The translations under genes were made by a program, and so were the position numbers. Below, one piece after another: positions 25,523 to 33,491 of a DNA stretch of 64,000 nucleotides; the stretch's first letter is position 1; each line of letters starts with the position of its first letter. Under the pieces are notes generated by a model that did not search any database, was not told the origin of the DNA, and was given only the letters and a program-made list of their open reading frames with translations. This stretch comes from Autumnicola sp041679265 (GTDB taxonomy: Bacteria; Bacteroidota; Bacteroidia; Flavobacteriales; Flavobacteriaceae): contig NZ_JBGFSM010000002.1 of the NCBI RefSeq assembly GCF_041679265.1, positions 62,001-126,000 on the forward strand, given 5' to 3'.

Positions 25523-26662
25523 TTAATCGTCAATTTTTACCCATACATTTCCCTGTTGGTGGGAATGCACGGTTTTTTCAATAAAATTCATTCCCCTAAG
25601 GCCGTCTTCAAGAGTAGGGAATTCTCCATCATAAATTTTTTCTCCGTTTATGGCTTTAGCAACTCCTTTGTAGATATTGCCCATGGAATCAAAAATTCCT
25701 TCTGGGTGTCCCGGCGGCAATTTTGTTCCGTCCAGAGAAAATGCGCTATTGTATTCATGTCCAGGTTTAAAAACCTGAACAGGTTCTCCTTCCTTCAGCA
25801 AATAAAGATAATTGGGATTTTCCTGTTCCCATTTTAGCCCTCCTTTTTTACCATAAATTTTTACGGCAAAATTATTCTCCTCACCAGTGGCAATTTGGCT
25901 GGAACGTAAAACTCCTTTCACATATTCTGAAAATCGTAAAAGAACAGTACCATCTATATCCATGGCATTGTCTTTATACATATAATTGAGGTCGGCCAAA
26001 ATTTCTTTTACCTGTAGCCCGCTTACATATTCTATCATATCAAAAGCATGGGTGCCAATGTCTCCAATACAACAACTTATTCCAGACTTTTTGGGATCAA
26101 GCCTCCAGATACTGGAACGCTCCTCCTTATTATGAATAATAGGATTTATCCAGCCCTGGTAATATTGTACATCTATTTTTTGAATATCCCCAATAGCCCC
26201 GGAAGCAATCATTTCTTTCATTTGGCGTACCATGGGATAACCGGTATAGGTGTAGGTAACAGCAAATATACCTCCCGATTTTTCCTTTGTTTCTTTGAGA
26301 ATTTTGGCTTCTTCATACGTAGTGGTCATTGGCTTCTCACAAATAACATTAAAGCCGTTTTCAAGAAGTTTTTTAGCCATGGAAAAGTGCAGGAAATTAG
26401 GTGTTAAAACAGAGATCACCTGCATCCTTTCCCCTTCTGGCAAAGACTTTTCTTTGGAAATTAGGGAATCCAGGTCTTTATAAACCCTGTCTGTTCTTAT
26501 TCCTAATTCTTCAGCAAAATTTATACTTTCCTGAAGTTCAATGTTAAATGCTCCTCCCACAAGTTCATATTTATCGAACATTGCAGAAGCCACCCGGTGA
26601 AGAATTCCTATAAGGGAATCTCCGCCTCCGCCAAGAATTCCAAGTTTAATTTTTTTACCCAT
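25523..26662 (-). CDS. Gfo/Idh/MocA family sugar oxidoreductase
   Basis: The 379-residue protein has an N-terminal Rossmann fold with LGILGGGGDSLIGILHR. The conserved EKP motif is in NVICEKPMTTTYEEAK. The C-terminal domain has the family motif DIGTHAFDMIEYVSG with the catalytic-region Asp and His. Such enzymes oxidise or reduce sugars and inositols with NAD(P). In this operon the probable job is to reduce a 3-keto-sugar to the normal sugar, or the reverse, in the cytoplasm. It is followed by the TIM-barrel isomerase gene with a 2-base gap and preceded by the permease with a 3-base gap. Confidence 0.92.
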   Translation of the reverse strand: MGKKIKLGILGGGGDSLIGILHRVASAMFDKYELVGGAFNIELQESINFAEELGIRTDRVYKDLDSLISKEKSLPEGERMQVISVLTPNFLHFSMAKKLLENGFNVICEKPMTTTYEEAKILKETKEKSGGIFAVTYTYTGYPMVRQMKEMIASGAIGDIQKIDVQYYQGWINPIIHNKEERSSIWRLDPKKSGISCCIGDIGTHAFDMIEYVSGLQVKEILADLNYMYKDNAMDIDGTVLLRFSEYVKGVLRSSQIATGEENNFAVKIYGKKGGLKWEQENPNYLYLLKEGEPVQVFKPGHEYNSAFSLDGTKLPPGHPEGIFDSMGNIYKGVAKAINGEKIYDGEFPTLEDGLRGMNFIEKTVHSHQQGNVWVKIDD

Positions 26663-26665
26663 AAT

Positions 26666-27904
26666 TTAAATTTCAATATCTTTTTTCTCAATTTTTTCAT
26701 TTCTAAAGAAGATAGCAAAAAGAATCATTACTGCAAAGGCGAAAATTGCCGGAACGGTCCAGATTCCTGTCCAGTCTCTATTGCCATCGCTCATAATATA
26801 AGCATCGCTAACTAATCCTGCTGCGTAAAACCCAATAAGCATACCCACCCCGTAGGTTGCCAATGTAATAAGTCCCTGGGCAGAACTTTTAAATTTCTCC
26901 CCGGCTTTGGAATCGGTATAAATTTGGCCTGAGACAAAAAAGAAATCATAACATACGCCGTGCAATGCTATTCCTATCATCAGCATAAAGGAAAGTTCAT
27001 CTGCATTACCATAAGCAAAAAGAAGATAGCGTACGCCCCAGGCAATCATCCCCATTAGCAGGGTCATTTTTATTCCATAGCGCTTCAGAAAGAATGGGAT
27101 AAGCAACATAAACAGCACTTCAGAAGCCTGCCCTATAGCTGCCTTTGCGGTGGAATTGCCTACTTCAATATCTGTAAGAAAGGGGCTTAAGTGCTGGTAG
27201 TAAAAAGCAAGCGGAATACTTATAAGAATAGAGGAAACAAAAAAGATGAGGAAATTTTTACTCTTCAGCAGTTTTAAAGCATCCAGTCCCAGGATTTCAG
27301 AAATATTAGGTTTTTCCCCAGTATCTGCTTTAGGAGGAGTAGCTGGAAGGAAAAAGCTGAATATTCCCAGGAATGCAGAAGCCGCCGCAGTCATTAGAAA
27401 GGTATTTTCAAGCATTCCGTTTTCGATTGCTTCGGCCGAGTCCCAGCTAAAAATGAGGCTTATTGCCAGTCCTGAAACAATCCACCCAATGGTGCCAAAA
27501 ACCCGTATAAATGAAAATTCTTTGGCAGGATCTTCCATTTGGTTGAAACTAACAGAATTTACAAGGGCAAGAGTAGGCATATAGGCAATCATATACCCAA
27601 GGATGTATGGGTAAAAAGAGGTGAAATCTTCTGCATAGGCCATTTGATACATAAGAAAAGCGCCAATTAGGTGCAAAACAGCAAGAATTTTTTCCGCATT
27701 AAAATACCTGTCGGCTATGAGCCCGATCACAAAAGGAGCAATAATAGCCCCCCAGGACTGTGTTGAAAAGGCAGTGGAAATTTGAGCCTGGGTAGCCTGC
27801 AGGTTATTTCCCAGAAATGTTCCAAGGGTAACAAACCAGCCTCCCCAGATAAAAAATTCTACAAACATCATTATGGAAAGCTGGATTCTCGTAATTTTTT
27901 TCAT
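26666..27904 (-). CDS. MFS permease of the nucleoside:H+ symporter-like family
   Basis: The 412-residue protein has about twelve transmembrane helices. Its N-terminal pattern matches the NUP family of MFS permeases (SIMMFVEFFIWGGWFVTLGT, then WGAIIAPFVIGLIADRYF). The middle loop is polar (about 185-210) and the C-terminus is basic and short. In Bacteroidota many such permeases sit next to sugar isomerases and Gfo/Idh dehydrogenases and probably import the sugar, not nucleosides. The gene is one base from the lipoprotein isomerase gene upstream and 3 bases from the Gfo/Idh gene. Confidence 0.88.
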   Translation of the reverse strand: MKKITRIQLSIMMFVEFFIWGGWFVTLGTFLGNNLQATQAQISTAFSTQSWGAIIAPFVIGLIADRYFNAEKILAVLHLIGAFLMYQMAYAEDFTSFYPYILGYMIAYMPTLALVNSVSFNQMEDPAKEFSFIRVFGTIGWIVSGLAISLIFSWDSAEAIENGMLENTFLMTAAASAFLGIFSFFLPATPPKADTGEKPNISEILGLDALKLLKSKNFLIFFVSSILISIPLAFYYQHLSPFLTDIEVGNSTAKAAIGQASEVLFMLLIPFFLKRYGIKMTLLMGMIAWGVRYLLFAYGNADELSFMLMIGIALHGVCYDFFFVSGQIYTDSKAGEKFKSSAQGLITLATYGVGMLIGFYAAGLVSDAYIMSDGNRDWTGIWTVPAIFAFAVMILFAIFFRNEKIEKKDIEI

Positions 27905-27905
27905 G

Positions 27906-28919
27906 TTACTGTATTTCTTGGTTTAAATTGGTTCCTTTTTTAATTAAAAGTTCTCTTGTGGCAAGTATTCCTTCTTCGGGGGGTAATCCTGTTCCTTCGT
28001 ATTCTATGCCTATATAACTGTTATACCCGGCATCCTTTACAATATTCATCATTCGTCCGTAATCTATGGTTGTTTCTTCACCTTCCTCGTTAAAGGCAAA
28101 AGTTTTAGCACTTACTGCTTTGGCATATGGCATCATTTCAGCCACACCTTCATATTTTGGATATTCCTTTACACATGGTGCATCCCATAGTTCCCCATTT
28201 TCCCGTCTAAGGCAAAAATTGCCAAAATCTGGCAGCGTTCCACAGTTTTCCATGTTTACCTCTTCCATTACTTCAACCAAAAGCTTTGCATCTGAAGATA
28301 AATAGCCATGATTTTCCACCAGTACATTAATGTTTTTACCAGCAGCATATTCAGATATTCCCTTTAGGCCGGCAACAGACGAATTTCTCCAAATATCCCT
28401 GTCTTCACTACCAAATAGATTTACCCTTATGGAGTGGCATCCAAGTTTTTGAGCTGCATCAACCCATTTCTTGTGATTTTCAATAGCTTCTTCTCTGGCA
28501 GATGCATCTGGAGAGGCAAGGTCACCTTCATTGTCTACCATTATAAGGACATTCCTCACGTTGTATTCTTCGCTTTTTTGCTTCAGGGTGTCAATTAAGG
28601 CATTAAAGGCAGCCTGAGGGTCTTCTGCATCCTTGTATTTACTGGTGTAAAGCTGGCTTACATATTCAATGCCTTCAAAGCCTAATTCCCTTGCTTTTTC
28701 AGCAAAATCAACAGGATCCAGAGAACCTTCCATTATAGGTTCATGCAAAGACCATTGTGCCAGGGAAATTTTAAAAAAAGGCTCTTTATTAACTTCTACA
28801 GTTGCTGTCTCTGCCTGGGGTTCATTTTTTTTTGGAGAATTATTGCAGGAAATAAGAACAAAAAGAAGCAGCATAAAAGAGGCCGATTTTCCTTTTGCCC
28901 GGAGGAGAAATAAGTTCAT
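27906..28919 (-). CDS. Sugar phosphate isomerase/epimerase-like TIM barrel lipoprotein
   Basis: The 337-residue protein differs from the cytoplasmic isomerase of this operon by carrying a lipoprotein signal (FMLLLFVLISC, Cys at about 25) and a short linker. The TIM barrel starts at about residue 50 (FFKISLAQWSLHEPIMEGSL). Metal-binding candidates are the Glu in LVENHGYLSS, the Asp in LPDFGNFCL, the His-less segment AVSAKTFAFN and the Glu in IGIEYEG. It should act in the periplasm, before uptake. It is the first gene of the operon and diverges from the GMC oxidoreductase gene across 143 bases. Confidence 0.87.
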   Translation of the reverse strand: MNLFLLRAKGKSASFMLLLFVLISCNNSPKKNEPQAETATVEVNKEPFFKISLAQWSLHEPIMEGSLDPVDFAEKARELGFEGIEYVSQLYTSKYKDAEDPQAAFNALIDTLKQKSEEYNVRNVLIMVDNEGDLASPDASAREEAIENHKKWVDAAQKLGCHSIRVNLFGSEDRDIWRNSSVAGLKGISEYAAGKNINVLVENHGYLSSDAKLLVEVMEEVNMENCGTLPDFGNFCLRRENGELWDAPCVKEYPKYEGVAEMMPYAKAVSAKTFAFNEEGEETTIDYGRMMNIVKDAGYNSYIGIEYEGTGLPPEEGILATRELLIKKGTNLNQEIQ

Positions 28920-29013
28920 AATTTTAAGTAAATGTAAGGGTTTGGTTAATTTTGATTTTGAAATTTAAATGTAGACTTTTTTTTAAAGATGTAAAATAAT
29001 AAGCTTAATTTTC

Positions 29014-29021
29014 TATATTTG
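29014..29021 (+). promoter_or_regulatory. Candidate -7 promoter element for the GMC oxidoreductase operon
   Basis: TATATTTG, a perfect TAnnTTTG match, lies 41 bases before the GTG start. No TTG is present at the expected -33 position, so the promoter may need an activator. Confidence 0.35.
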
Positions 29022-29062
29022 GCAGTATACCGAAAGATTTACTATTAATTAACTCCTGAAAT

Positions 29063-30763
29063 GTGAATAATTTATATGAAAATGACAGCTATGATGCTAT
29101 AGTTGTTGGTACCGGAATAAGCGGGGGATGGGCCGCTAAAGAATTGTGTGAAAAGGGTTTTAAAACCCTGGTGTTGGAGAGAGGCCCTATGGTGGAACAT
29201 ATTAAAGATTACCCTACCATGAATGATGATCCCTGGGACTATAAGTACAAGGGACAACTCACCCGCGAAGAGCAAAAAAGGCAATATAAACAATCCCGCG
29301 CCGGTTACACTACCAATAAGGCAAGCGCCCATTGGTTTGTAGACGATATAAAACATCCTTACAATGAAGCAAAAAGGTTTGACTGGATGCGCGGCTATCA
29401 TGTGGGAGGCAGATCTATCATGTGGGGCCGGCATAGCTACAGGTTAAGCGATATAGATTTTACAGCAAACAAAAACGATGGGGTTGGAGTAGATTGGCCT
29501 ATACGATATAAAGATATTGCTCCATGGTACGATTATGTTGAATCCTATATTGGAGTGAGCGGGGAGAAACTTGGGTTGGCCCAACTGCCTGATGGCATTT
29601 TTCTTCCGCCCATGGAACTCAATTGTGTGGAAGACCATCTAAGAAAAAGTATTGCAGAGAATTTTGACGGGAGGGTAATGACGATGGGCCGGGTGGCGCA
29701 TATCACCGGAGATAAGAAGTTTGAAGGGCGTAACAAGTGTATGTTCAGGAACAGGTGTATAAGAGGCTGCCCTTATGGTGCTTATTTTAGCAGTAATGCT
29801 TCAACGCTTCCCGCTGCAGGAAGAACGGGAAATATGACCCTCAGGCCAAATTCTATTGTTCATGAAGTGGTTTATGATCCTGATACTAAAAAGGCCACCG
29901 GCGTTAAAATTATTGATGCTGAAACTAAAGAGAGTATAGAATATAAGGCTAATGTAGTCTTTCTTTGTGCTTCTACAATGGCCTCAACAAGTATACTTTT
30001 ACAGTCAAAATCGGACCGCTTTCCCGACGGACTTGGAAATGACAGTGGAGAACTGGGACATAATGTGATGGATCATCACTTTAAGGTAGGAGCATCTGCC
30101 ACTTATGATGGGTTTGAAGACTCTTATTATAAAGGAAGGAAACCAAATGGCATTTATCTGCCGCGTTTTAGAAATCTGGAAGGCAGTGAGAAAATGCCGT
30201 TCAAGCGCGGTTACGGTTACCAGGGAGGAGCCAGCAGGACCAATTGGGAAGATAGTATTGCTGAAGCTTCTTATGGAAAAGAGTTAAAAGAAGCGGTCTC
30301 AAAACCCGGTAAATGGACAATGGGACTTGTAGGTTTTGGGGAAACCCTTCCTTATCATGAAAACCGGATGTTTCTGGATTATGACAAAAAGGATGAATGG
30401 GGTTTGCCAACCATTACTTTTGACGCCGAATTTAAAGAAAATGAAATGCTGATGCGTAAAGACATGCAGGAACAGGCCGTGGCTATGTTGGAAAAAGGTG
30501 GTTTTAAAGAGGTAAGGCCTTATGATGAACTTGGGGCACCGGGATTGGGAATACATGAGATGGGAACTGCCAGGATGGGCAGGGATCCTGAAACGTCTGT
30601 TTTAAACGGAAACAATCAACTACATGCCGTATCCAATGTGTACGTGACCGATGGTGCTTTTATGGCTTCTTCGGGCTGCCAAAACCCTTCCTTAACGTAT
30701 ATGGCAATGACGGCAAGAGCTGCAGATCATGCATCAAAAAACTTTAAAAAATCTAACGCTTAA
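29063..30763 (+). CDS. GMC family sugar oxidoreductase (glucoside 3-dehydrogenase type, large subunit)
   Basis: The protein has 566 residues from a GTG start at 29063, the only reasonable in-frame start. The FAD motif is DAIVVGTGISGGWAAKELCE near residue 10. The C-terminal GMC domain has the catalytic His in HEMGTARMG and the Asn in CQNPSLTYMAM. A Cys cluster (NKCMFRNRCIRGCPYGAY, about 225-245; C-x5-C-x3-C) resembles the iron-sulfur site of FAD-dependent glucose dehydrogenases. It has no signal peptide and is likely exported with its partner, the Tat-type subunit 3 encoded 8 bases downstream. It should oxidise C3-OH of glucosides; the substrate is inferred from the locus. Confidence 0.9.
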   Translation: MNNLYENDSYDAIVVGTGISGGWAAKELCEKGFKTLVLERGPMVEHIKDYPTMNDDPWDYKYKGQLTREEQKRQYKQSRAGYTTNKASAHWFVDDIKHPYNEAKRFDWMRGYHVGGRSIMWGRHSYRLSDIDFTANKNDGVGVDWPIRYKDIAPWYDYVESYIGVSGEKLGLAQLPDGIFLPPMELNCVEDHLRKSIAENFDGRVMTMGRVAHITGDKKFEGRNKCMFRNRCIRGCPYGAYFSSNASTLPAAGRTGNMTLRPNSIVHEVVYDPDTKKATGVKIIDAETKESIEYKANVVFLCASTMASTSILLQSKSDRFPDGLGNDSGELGHNVMDHHFKVGASATYDGFEDSYYKGRKPNGIYLPRFRNLEGSEKMPFKRGYGYQGGASRTNWEDSIAEASYGKELKEAVSKPGKWTMGLVGFGETLPYHENRMFLDYDKKDEWGLPTITFDAEFKENEMLMRKDMQEQAVAMLEKGGFKEVRPYDELGAPGLGIHEMGTARMGRDPETSVLNGNNQLHAVSNVYVTDGAFMASSGCQNPSLTYMAMTARAADHASKNFKKSNA

Positions 30764-30771
30764 ATTCTAAA

Positions 30772-31452
30772 ATGATGAATAGAAGACAGGCATTAAAAAA
30801 TATTGGCCTTGGAGCGGGCATCATGGTTGTGGGACCAACAACCTTAAGCTTACTCCAAAGCTGTAAAAATGACCCCTCATATAGCTGGCAGCCCGTATTT
30901 TTAACAGCAGCAAATGGGCATGCTCTAAAAAGGGTGCTTGATGTAATTCTTCCCACAACAGATACTCCAGGGGCAGAAGATTTAAATATCGCCAAATTCC
31001 TGGATTCTTATATGGCTGAAGTGGCCTCTCCTGATAGACAGGAACAATTTACAAACTCTGCCAATGCTTTTGCTCAGGCTTTTAAAAATGAATTTGATAA
31101 AGAACCTCACGAAGCAGATCAGGAAGAATTTGAAAAAATTGTGGAAAAATATCTTCGGGCAACTCCGGCTGAAAAGGAGCGTTACATGAAGCGGAATTCA
31201 GAAACGCAGGACCCGCAGGATAAAGATCCAGATCAAGATCCCGTAGAGGAGGAGCCAAAAAATGAAGGAAATCTAGACCCAGATGCAGGAGCATATTCCT
31301 ATCTTCAGGAGGTTAGGCAAATGGGTATTTGGGCATGGAAAACCAGTGAAGAAATTGGGGAAAATGTCTTATGGTATGATCCTGTTCCAGGACAATACAT
31401 CCCATGTGCACCGGTAGAAGAGGTTGGTAATGGTAAAGCCATGGCTCTTTAA
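30772..31452 (+). CDS. Gluconate 2-dehydrogenase subunit 3 family protein, Tat lipoprotein-type signal
   Basis: The 226-residue protein begins with a twin-arginine signal (MNRRQALKNIGLGAGIMVVG) followed by a lipobox-like LSLLQSC at about 31, so it is likely exported folded and possibly acylated. The subunit 3 domain reads HALKRVLDVILPTTDTPGAE at about 48-68. An acidic, low-complexity insert (TQDPQDKDPDQDPVEEEPK, about 145-163) interrupts the usual domain. A closing YLQEVRQMGIWAWKTSEEIG is present. Family members escort or anchor the flavoprotein subunit, here the GMC oxidoreductase encoded 8 bases upstream. Confidence 0.9.
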   Translation: MMNRRQALKNIGLGAGIMVVGPTTLSLLQSCKNDPSYSWQPVFLTAANGHALKRVLDVILPTTDTPGAEDLNIAKFLDSYMAEVASPDRQEQFTNSANAFAQAFKNEFDKEPHEADQEEFEKIVEKYLRATPAEKERYMKRNSETQDPQDKDPDQDPVEEEPKNEGNLDPDAGAYSYLQEVRQMGIWAWKTSEEIGENVLWYDPVPGQYIPCAPVEEVGNGKAMAL

Positions 31453-31460
31453 ACCACCTG

Positions 31461-32366
31461 TTAGTTATTTTTTAAAGTTTCCGGAACTGCAATACGTGCC
31501 TTCTCCGGCAACATGTTAACCTCTATCTTCGTCCTTTCCCCCCTGTATTCTCCGTCTATCTGGAATGGTACGGGGTGAGGAGAGGTTACGGTAGCCTTTT
31601 TTACAGGAATTATCCTTATAAAGTCCTTGCTGAGTGCAGCCTCATTGCGTAAAGTTTTCAGCATCTCCATGAGATCAAAATCTTTAAATATCAGGATTTC
31701 CATTATTCCGTCATTTAGCTTCCCATTAGGATTCACATTAGCCCCGGTACCATATTTCTTGGCGTTGGCAAAAGCCAGCAAGATACCTTCTTCAGTAATA
31801 GTTTCTCCTTCGGTTTCTATGGTAAATGTATAGGGATACTTGCTCTTAATAAGTGTGGGCACGGTTTGCAACAGATAGCCAAATTTTCCGCGGAAGGAAG
31901 ATTCTTCATAATTCCGGATTAATTCTGCATTGATGCCCAGATCACTCATGTGTAGCCCAATTTCATCATTAAGGCAAATGAGATCGATATCCAGAAATGT
32001 ATTGCCCAAGGCTACATCAATTTGTTCCTCAAGGCTTTCCGGGATATTAAGATTAAGGGCCAGGGCATTTGCCGAGCCGCTGGGGATAATTCCCATGGGA
32101 ATTTTAAAACCTTTGGTAGCTTCTGCCACCATTTTTATAGTGCCGTCGCCGCCTGCGGCAATAATCCTCCAGGGTTTTCTTTCTTCAGCCATTCTTTTAA
32201 TATTCTCAAGATCTTTTTCCCCTTTGGTATAATAGATAAAAAGTTCTACTCCGGTATCTTCTATTATCGCTTTTAATTCATCTATCATGTGTTGTTTATC
32301 AATGTCTCCTGAAATAGGATTTACAATTAATAAAATTTCTTTAATGTCTCCCATAGATTTACTCAT
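31461..32366 (-). CDS. Diacylglycerol kinase-like lipid kinase (YegS/DagK family)
   Basis: The 301-residue protein has the nucleotide-binding motif IIAAGGDGTIKMVAEAT at about 68-84, then MGIIPSGSANALALNLNI, both characteristic of DAGK catalytic domains. The C-terminal half is the beta-rich lid (GTGANVNPNGKLNDGIMEIL). It should phosphorylate diacylglycerol or a related lipid at the inner membrane. It could instead start at an inner ATG four codons later (MGDIKEILLIV). It ends 8 bases from the end of the convergent subunit 3 gene and diverges from an App1-type phosphatase gene. Confidence 0.92.
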   Translation of the reverse strand: MSKSMGDIKEILLIVNPISGDIDKQHMIDELKAIIEDTGVELFIYYTKGEKDLENIKRMAEERKPWRIIAAGGDGTIKMVAEATKGFKIPMGIIPSGSANALALNLNIPESLEEQIDVALGNTFLDIDLICLNDEIGLHMSDLGINAELIRNYEESSFRGKFGYLLQTVPTLIKSKYPYTFTIETEGETITEEGILLAFANAKKYGTGANVNPNGKLNDGIMEILIFKDFDLMEMLKTLRNEAALSKDFIRIIPVKKATVTSPHPVPFQIDGEYRGERTKIEVNMLPEKARIAVPETLKNN

Positions 32367-32422
32367 ATTGCTTAAAATTAAGTATTTTGTAGATGAATGT
32401 TAGTTAGAGAAAAATTAAAGCT

Positions 32423-33388
32423 TTGAAACTTGATTTAAAATTGTACCGGGGTTATGTTAACGACCAGGAACTCATTGTTTTTGGGCATGTTTTTAAATCC
32501 TGGGCTCCAGATAAATACCGCCTTGACCGTAAAGGAATTCGCCACGCTTTTTCCATTATCCATATGTTCAGGATCAAGCCCCTGCCAAATGTAAAAATCA
32601 GGCTGAAATTTAAAAATCTAGATGTTACTACAAAAACACAGGAAGATGGTTATTTTCGTTTTTCGGTGCCTTTCACAGATGAACTGGAAAGCGGCTGGCA
32701 CAAATATGAGGTCATTTGCGACCTGCATGAATTCGGTATTATTGAAAAAGGAGAATTGCTTAAACCTTACAAAAGTAAATTTGCCATTATTTCAGATATA
32801 GATGATACCTTCCTGATCTCCCACAGCAACAGCTTCTTTAAAAAGCTGTATGTGATGCTTTCCAAAAATGTGAACAAGCGCAAAATCTTCAGCGATGTGG
32901 TAAAACATTACCGCGCCCTTAGTATTGCGGGGCAGGATAGTGAAGAAGCTTCAAACTCTTTTTTCTATGTTTCCAGCAGTGAATGGAATTTATATGAGTT
33001 TATTGAAGAATTTGCGCGCATACATGAGCTTCCCAAAGCGGTTATTAAGCTGAAAAAAATAAAGACAGGGATTCGTGATTTTCTTTCCAGCGGAAGAGGC
33101 AGCCACAATCACAAATATGATAAAATAAAAGATATTATCGCCTTTTATCCAAAATTGCAATATGTACTGCTGGGGGACGATTCGCAAAAAGACCCTTATC
33201 TTTATGAAAGAATTTGTAAAACTTATCCGTTAAGTATTGGGGCCATTTATATTAGGCAGACCAGAAGTTCCCAAAAAAAGGAAGTGCTGGAAGTGCTTAA
33301 GAATATAGAAGATATGGGTGTGTCCACCTGCTATTTTAAAAACAGCGAAAAGGCCATAGAGCATTCAAAGGAAGTAGAAATTATCTAA
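32423..33388 (+). CDS. App1-type phosphatase domain protein (DUF2183)
   Basis: The protein has 321 residues from a TTG start at 32423 (KLDLKLYRGYVNDQELIVFG follows). The N-terminal domain (about 1-115) is beta-rich. The catalytic domain has AIISDIDDTFLISHSNSF at about residue 122, the DxDxT motif of HAD-type phosphatases, and VLLGDDSQKDPYLYERICKT later. App1 of yeast is a phosphatidate phosphatase. With the divergent lipid kinase 56 bases away, opposing activities on phosphatidate and diacylglycerol are a reasonable inference. Confidence 0.88.
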   Translation: MKLDLKLYRGYVNDQELIVFGHVFKSWAPDKYRLDRKGIRHAFSIIHMFRIKPLPNVKIRLKFKNLDVTTKTQEDGYFRFSVPFTDELESGWHKYEVICDLHEFGIIEKGELLKPYKSKFAIISDIDDTFLISHSNSFFKKLYVMLSKNVNKRKIFSDVVKHYRALSIAGQDSEEASNSFFYVSSSEWNLYEFIEEFARIHELPKAVIKLKKIKTGIRDFLSSGRGSHNHKYDKIKDIIAFYPKLQYVLLGDDSQKDPYLYERICKTYPLSIGAIYIRQTRSSQKKEVLEVLKNIEDMGVSTCYFKNSEKAIEHSKEVEII

Positions 33389-33452
33389 AATTTTTCAACT
33401 ATTTTCAGTACGCTTTCTGCAGAAATGACCACCGTTTTTCTATTGTTTCCAA

Positions 33453-33460
33453 TATCTTTG
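33453..33460 (+). promoter_or_regulatory. Candidate -7 promoter element for tex
   Basis: TATCTTTG, a perfect TAnnTTTG match, lies 31 bases before the TTG start of tex. No TTG lies at the right distance upstream for a -33 element. Confidence 0.3.
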
Positions 33461-33491
33461 TGGTTTTTTAAACATCCAAAAACCTTTCCTG

